This document shows, piece by piece, positions 15,445-17,079 of a DNA stretch of 17,079 bases (its first letter is position 1; the number at the start of each line of letters is the position of its first letter). The translations under genes were made by a program, and so were the position numbers. Source of the DNA: JAZQNF01 sp045641505 (lineage in GTDB: Bacteria > Bacillota > Clostridia > Lachnospirales > Bianqueaceae); NCBI GenBank assembly GCA_045641505.1, contig JAZUHB010000066.1:1-17079 (forward strand). Reading direction: 5' to 3'. Under the pieces are notes generated by a model. The model worked only from the letters and a program-made list of their open reading frames with translations, was not told where the DNA came from and made no database searches.

Positions 15445-15458
15445 ATTTTCGCAAAACG

Positions 15459-15488
15459 AGCCCCGTTCGCATGAACGGGGCTTTTTTT
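15459..15488 (+). terminator. Rho-independent terminator of the S-component gene
   Basis: A perfect 10-bp stem, AGCCCCGTTC (15459-15468) with GAACGGGGCT (15473-15482), closes a GCAT loop and is followed by six T (15483-15488). It lies 79 nt after the stop codon. Confidence 0.95.
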
Positions 15489-15606
15489 ATGGGAAGACGA
15501 GGATGTTTGAACTTTTCCGGCCTTTGAACATTTCTGATTTTTTGCTCTTGGATTTGCCAATCCATGTCTGACGCCGTTCTCTGGATTTCGCCGCATTATT
15601 CCGGCT
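15489..15606. other. Non-coding spacer between terminator and palindromic element
   Basis: I see no gene here. It contains TTTGAAC twice (15506-15512, 15523-15529) and a 6-bp hairpin TGGATT-TGCC-AATCCA (15549-15564). Frames that run through it on the minus strand have repeat-like composition and no ribosome site. Confidence 0.6.
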
Positions 15607-15959
15607 TTCGTCTCATTTTTCGAGACGCTTTCCGGAAATTTACGACAGATTTGCGGTTTTTCCCGAATATGACGTAAACGCAAAGGTGCCGTTTTTGGGA
15701 TTTACGACAAATTCGCCTATCTTGGCATTTTTGTCGTAAATTGGATGCGTCATTTCGGGAGCGTGTGCAGCGGGGACAGAACTTGACTTACCTGTGACGC
15801 GTCCCAAGCCGTCGAGACAGGTAAAATTTACGACATGTTTGTCATTTTTGCCAAATTTGTCGTAACTCCTGGAAAAGTGACTTTTTGCCTTACGACATAT
15901 TCCCGCTTTGAGGCCGATTTGTCGTAAATTTCCGAAAAAGTGCGCAAAAATGAGACGAA
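15607..15959. repeat. Large palindromic element: four periodic inverted repeats inside terminal inverted repeats
   Basis: Ends: TTCGTCTCATTTTT (15607-15620) and its exact complement (15946-15959), then, 11-12 nt inward, a second exact pair CGGAAATTTACGACA (15633-15647) and complement (15920-15934). Inside are four long-loop inverted repeats of TTTACGACA with TGTCGTAAA: 15639-15678 (right arm with one change), 15700-15741 (12-bp arms), 15827-15865 and 15890-15928. Their centres are 62, 125.5 and 63 nt apart, that is one period of about 62-63 with the middle slot filled by other hairpins: GGGAC/GTCCC (15773-15777, 15801-15805), TTACCTGT/ACAGGTAA (15788-15795, 15817-15824) and GCGTCA/TGACGC (15747-15752, 15795-15800). 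The outer repeats resemble each other in opposite orientation, as do the inner ones. It lies between a terminator and a promoter, with no gene inside. Confidence 0.85.
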
Positions 15960-15970
15960 GGAAAGTTGCC

Positions 15971-16062
15971 CGACGAAGCCCGCCGCGCAAGCCTGGAGGT
16001 GCCGACCGCCGGCCGCGCAAGCCCGACGCCGCCGACCGCCCGCCGCGCAAGCCCGACGCCGC
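15971..16062. repeat. Three tandem copies of a 30-bp GC-rich unit
   Basis: Copies at 16003-16032 and 16033-16062 are identical except for one base. A diverged 32-bp copy precedes them at 15971-16002. The shared core is GCCGCGCAAGCC. The repeat sits between the palindromic element and the luxS promoter, in sequence much richer in G+C than the element. No open frame with a start site uses it. Confidence 0.85.
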
Positions 16063-16076
16063 TGCCCCTCCGGCAG

Positions 16077-16105
16077 TTGACCTTCGCCCCTTCTTGCATT
16101 ATAAT
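16077..16105 (+). promoter_or_regulatory. Promoter of luxS
   Basis: TTGACC (16077-16082) and TATAAT (16100-16105) are 17 nt apart, close to the sigma-70/sigma-A consensus. Initiation near 16112 gives a leader of about 60 nt with no riboswitch-like fold recognised. Strength suggests steady expression. Confidence 0.85.
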
Positions 16106-16174
16106 CACAAGATGATATGATGCCTTGGAATCGCCATCCCGAGGCAGCCGAAATCCCTTTTTCAGGAGCCATCC

Positions 16175-16642
16175 ATGGAAAAAATCGCCAGCTTCCGGGT
16201 CGACCATCTGAACCTCCTCCCGGGCCTCTACGTCTCGCGCCTCGACCGCTTCGACGGCACGGCGGTGACCACCTTCGACCTGCGCTTCACGGCGCCGAAC
16301 CGCGAGCCCGTCCTCGACCAGCCCGCGCTCCACACGCTGGAGCACCTGGGCGCCACCTATTTCCGCAACTCCGCGCTGCGGGAGCAGGTCGTCTACTTCG
16401 GGCCGATGGGCTGCCGCACCGGCTTCTACCTGCTGCTCGCGGGCGAGCACGTGCCCGAGGAGCTGCTGCCGGAGGTCCTGCGCTTCTGCGACTTCGTCCT
16501 CGGATTCGAGGGCGAGATTCCCGGCGCGCGGCCGGAGGAGTGCGGCAACTACTCCGAGCAGAGCCTGCCCATGGCGAAATACTACATCCGCAAATACCGC
16601 GACGCGCTCACCGAGACGCCGCGCTTCACCTATCCGGACTGA
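16175..16642 (+). CDS. luxS: S-ribosylhomocysteine lyase LuxS
   Basis: 155 aa, the normal length. It converts S-ribosylhomocysteine into homocysteine and DPD, the precursor of autoinducer-2, in the cytosol. The metal ligands are His53 and His57 in HTLEHL (53-58) and Cys123 in ECGNY (122-126). The catalytic residues are Glu56 and Cys80 (in GPMGCRTGFY, 77-85 region), matching the family's His54/Glu57/His58/Cys84/Cys126 pattern. The start at 16175 has AGGAG (16164-16168) 6 nt upstream. It has its own promoter and is followed after 39 nt by an acyl synthetase gene likely to share its transcript. Its place next to SAM hydrolases and an ECF transporter groups SAM-cycle functions; no Pfs nucleosidase gene is present in the window. 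Confidence 0.97.
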   Translation: MEKIASFRVDHLNLLPGLYVSRLDRFDGTAVTTFDLRFTAPNREPVLDQPALHTLEHLGATYFRNSALREQVVYFGPMGCRTGFYLLLAGEHVPEELLPEVLRFCDFVLGFEGEIPGARPEECGNYSEQSLPMAKYYIRKYRDALTETPRFTYPD

Positions 16643-16681
16643 CGGACGCTACAACAAAACCACAATCACAAGGAGCCCCTC

Positions 16682-16909
16682 ATGCTGCAAAGACCCCACA
16701 TCGAGACCCCTGAGGAACGCGAACTCTACAAAAAAGACCACCCCTTCTTCCCCTGCGAAAGCTTCGAGCAGGTCCTCGCCTGGACCCGCGACCGCTACGG
16801 CAACGCCGTTGCCCTCGTCTGCGGGGAGAAAAGCTGGACCTATGAAGAGCTGTGGCAGGACTTCGCCGCTCGCCGCGAGCGCTGGGCCGCGTCCGGCAAG
16901 ACCAGCCTC
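16682..16909 (+). CDS. AMP-forming acyl/amino acid synthetase, N-terminal fragment (gene cut by assembly artefact)
   Basis: 76 residues are genuine, starting at ATG 16682 with AAGGAG 6-7 nt upstream. The segment from about 27 to 70 (SFEQVLAW, then AVALVCGEKSWTYEELW) matches the N-terminal opening of ANL-family adenylating enzymes, where a bound cofactor-independent TYxEL block follows an ALV-type strand. These activate carboxylic acids as acyl-adenylates. The rest, including the P-loop-like and A8 motifs, is missing because the true sequence ends at 16909. An in-frame stop that appears at 16931-16933 lies in adapter DNA and must not be read as a real end. Family confidence is moderate given the short fragment. 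Confidence 0.7.
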
Positions 16910-16993
16910 AAGTCGGAGGCCAAGCGGGCTTAGGAAGACAACATATTAGGACAACTCCTTGGCTCACAGAACGACATGGCTACGATCCGACTT
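16910..16993. other. MGI/DNBSEQ library adapter with 10-nt barcode (non-biological)
   Basis: The 84 nt divide into 32 + 10 + 42. The first part starts AAGTCGGAGGCCAAGCGG and ends GGAAGACAA, the known BGI/MGI adapter arm (one base, G16928, differs from the T I remember). CATATTAGGA (16942-16951) sits in the barcode position. The last part starts CAACTCCTTGGCTCACAG and ends GATCCGACTT, the reverse complement of the other arm. It is not genomic. Confidence 0.95.
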
Positions 16994-17079
16994 GGGAGAA
17001 AACCTGGACCTATGAAGAGCTGTGGCAGGACTTCGCCGCTCGCCGCGAGCGCTGGGCCGCGTCCGGCAAGACCAGCCTC
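16994..17079 (+). repeat. Artefactual second copy of 16824-16909
   Basis: These 86 nt repeat 16824-16909 with one substitution (C17003 for G16833); the last 76 nt are identical. The offset of 170 nt equals 86 (insert) plus 84 (adapter), as expected when a read runs around a short circularised library molecule. It is not a biological duplication. Confidence 0.93.

Noticed and set aside
15607..15959. CRISPR array
   Set aside because: The repeats are short and alternate in orientation, the intervening sequences are related to each other, and no cas gene is near.
15640..16172. Minus-strand frames crossing the palindromic element and tandem repeat
   Set aside because: They lack ribosome binding sites, their translations simply repeat the DNA repeats (such as YDK and FVV), and they conflict with each other in frame.
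16682..16933. Natural truncation or pseudogene of the acyl synthetase
   Set aside because: The apparent stop lies in library adapter sequence, so the gene's real state is unknown.

Overview
The window comes from a GC-rich bacterium, most likely a gut Bacillota (Clostridia-like) lineage. The evidence is strong AGGAGG-type ribosome binding sites, many ABC/ECF transporters, a LuxS and Bacillota-style extrusion-type protein families. The far right end carries an MGI/DNBSEQ library adapter (16910-16993), so this is a short-read metagenome contig and true genomic sequence stops at 16909.

Left block, minus strand (4877 to 1): one operon encodes a Tyr_phosphatase3-type phosphatase, two consecutive exporter-type ABC half-transporters (582 and 573 aa, probably a heterodimer) and the first 199 residues of an HSL-type esterase. 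It starts from a promoter with a perfect -10 at 4923-4928. Divergent from it, an MFS transporter (5077-6294) has an extended -10 promoter.

Middle block (about 6300-9754): an AT-richer insert (24/60 G+C in 7141-7200, against 41/60 in 12541-12600) holds a membrane-anchored protein, a LolD/MacB-like ATPase and two overlapping FtsX/MacB-like permeases. It ends at a strong hairpin terminator. Beyond it, on the minus strand, lie two tiny coupled genes, a zinc ribbon protein and a 47-aa single-pass membrane protein.

Right block, plus strand (10331-15488): this is the most coherent system in the window. Two different SAM hydroxide adenosyltransferases (SAM hydrolases, both with an intact Asp-Arg-His triad) bracket an ECF energising module: a fused double ATPase EcfA and EcfT, joined by ATGA overlap. 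A UPF0397-like S component follows under its own promoter and ends in a perfect terminator. LuxS (16175-16642), another enzyme of the SAM cycle, comes next with its own near-consensus promoter, followed by the start of an AMP-forming acyl synthetase. I infer a transport-plus-cleavage system for SAM or a related metabolite (methionine or adenosine). The substrate is not shown by the sequence.

The 590-bp non-coding gap between ecfS and luxS holds a striking structure. Four long-spaced TTTACGACA/TGTCGTAAA inverted repeats sit at about 62-63 bp periodicity inside 14-bp perfect terminal inverted repeats (15607-15959), forming one large imperfect palindrome. A 30-bp tandem repeat follows it. I do not recognise this element and consider it the best candidate for something undescribed.
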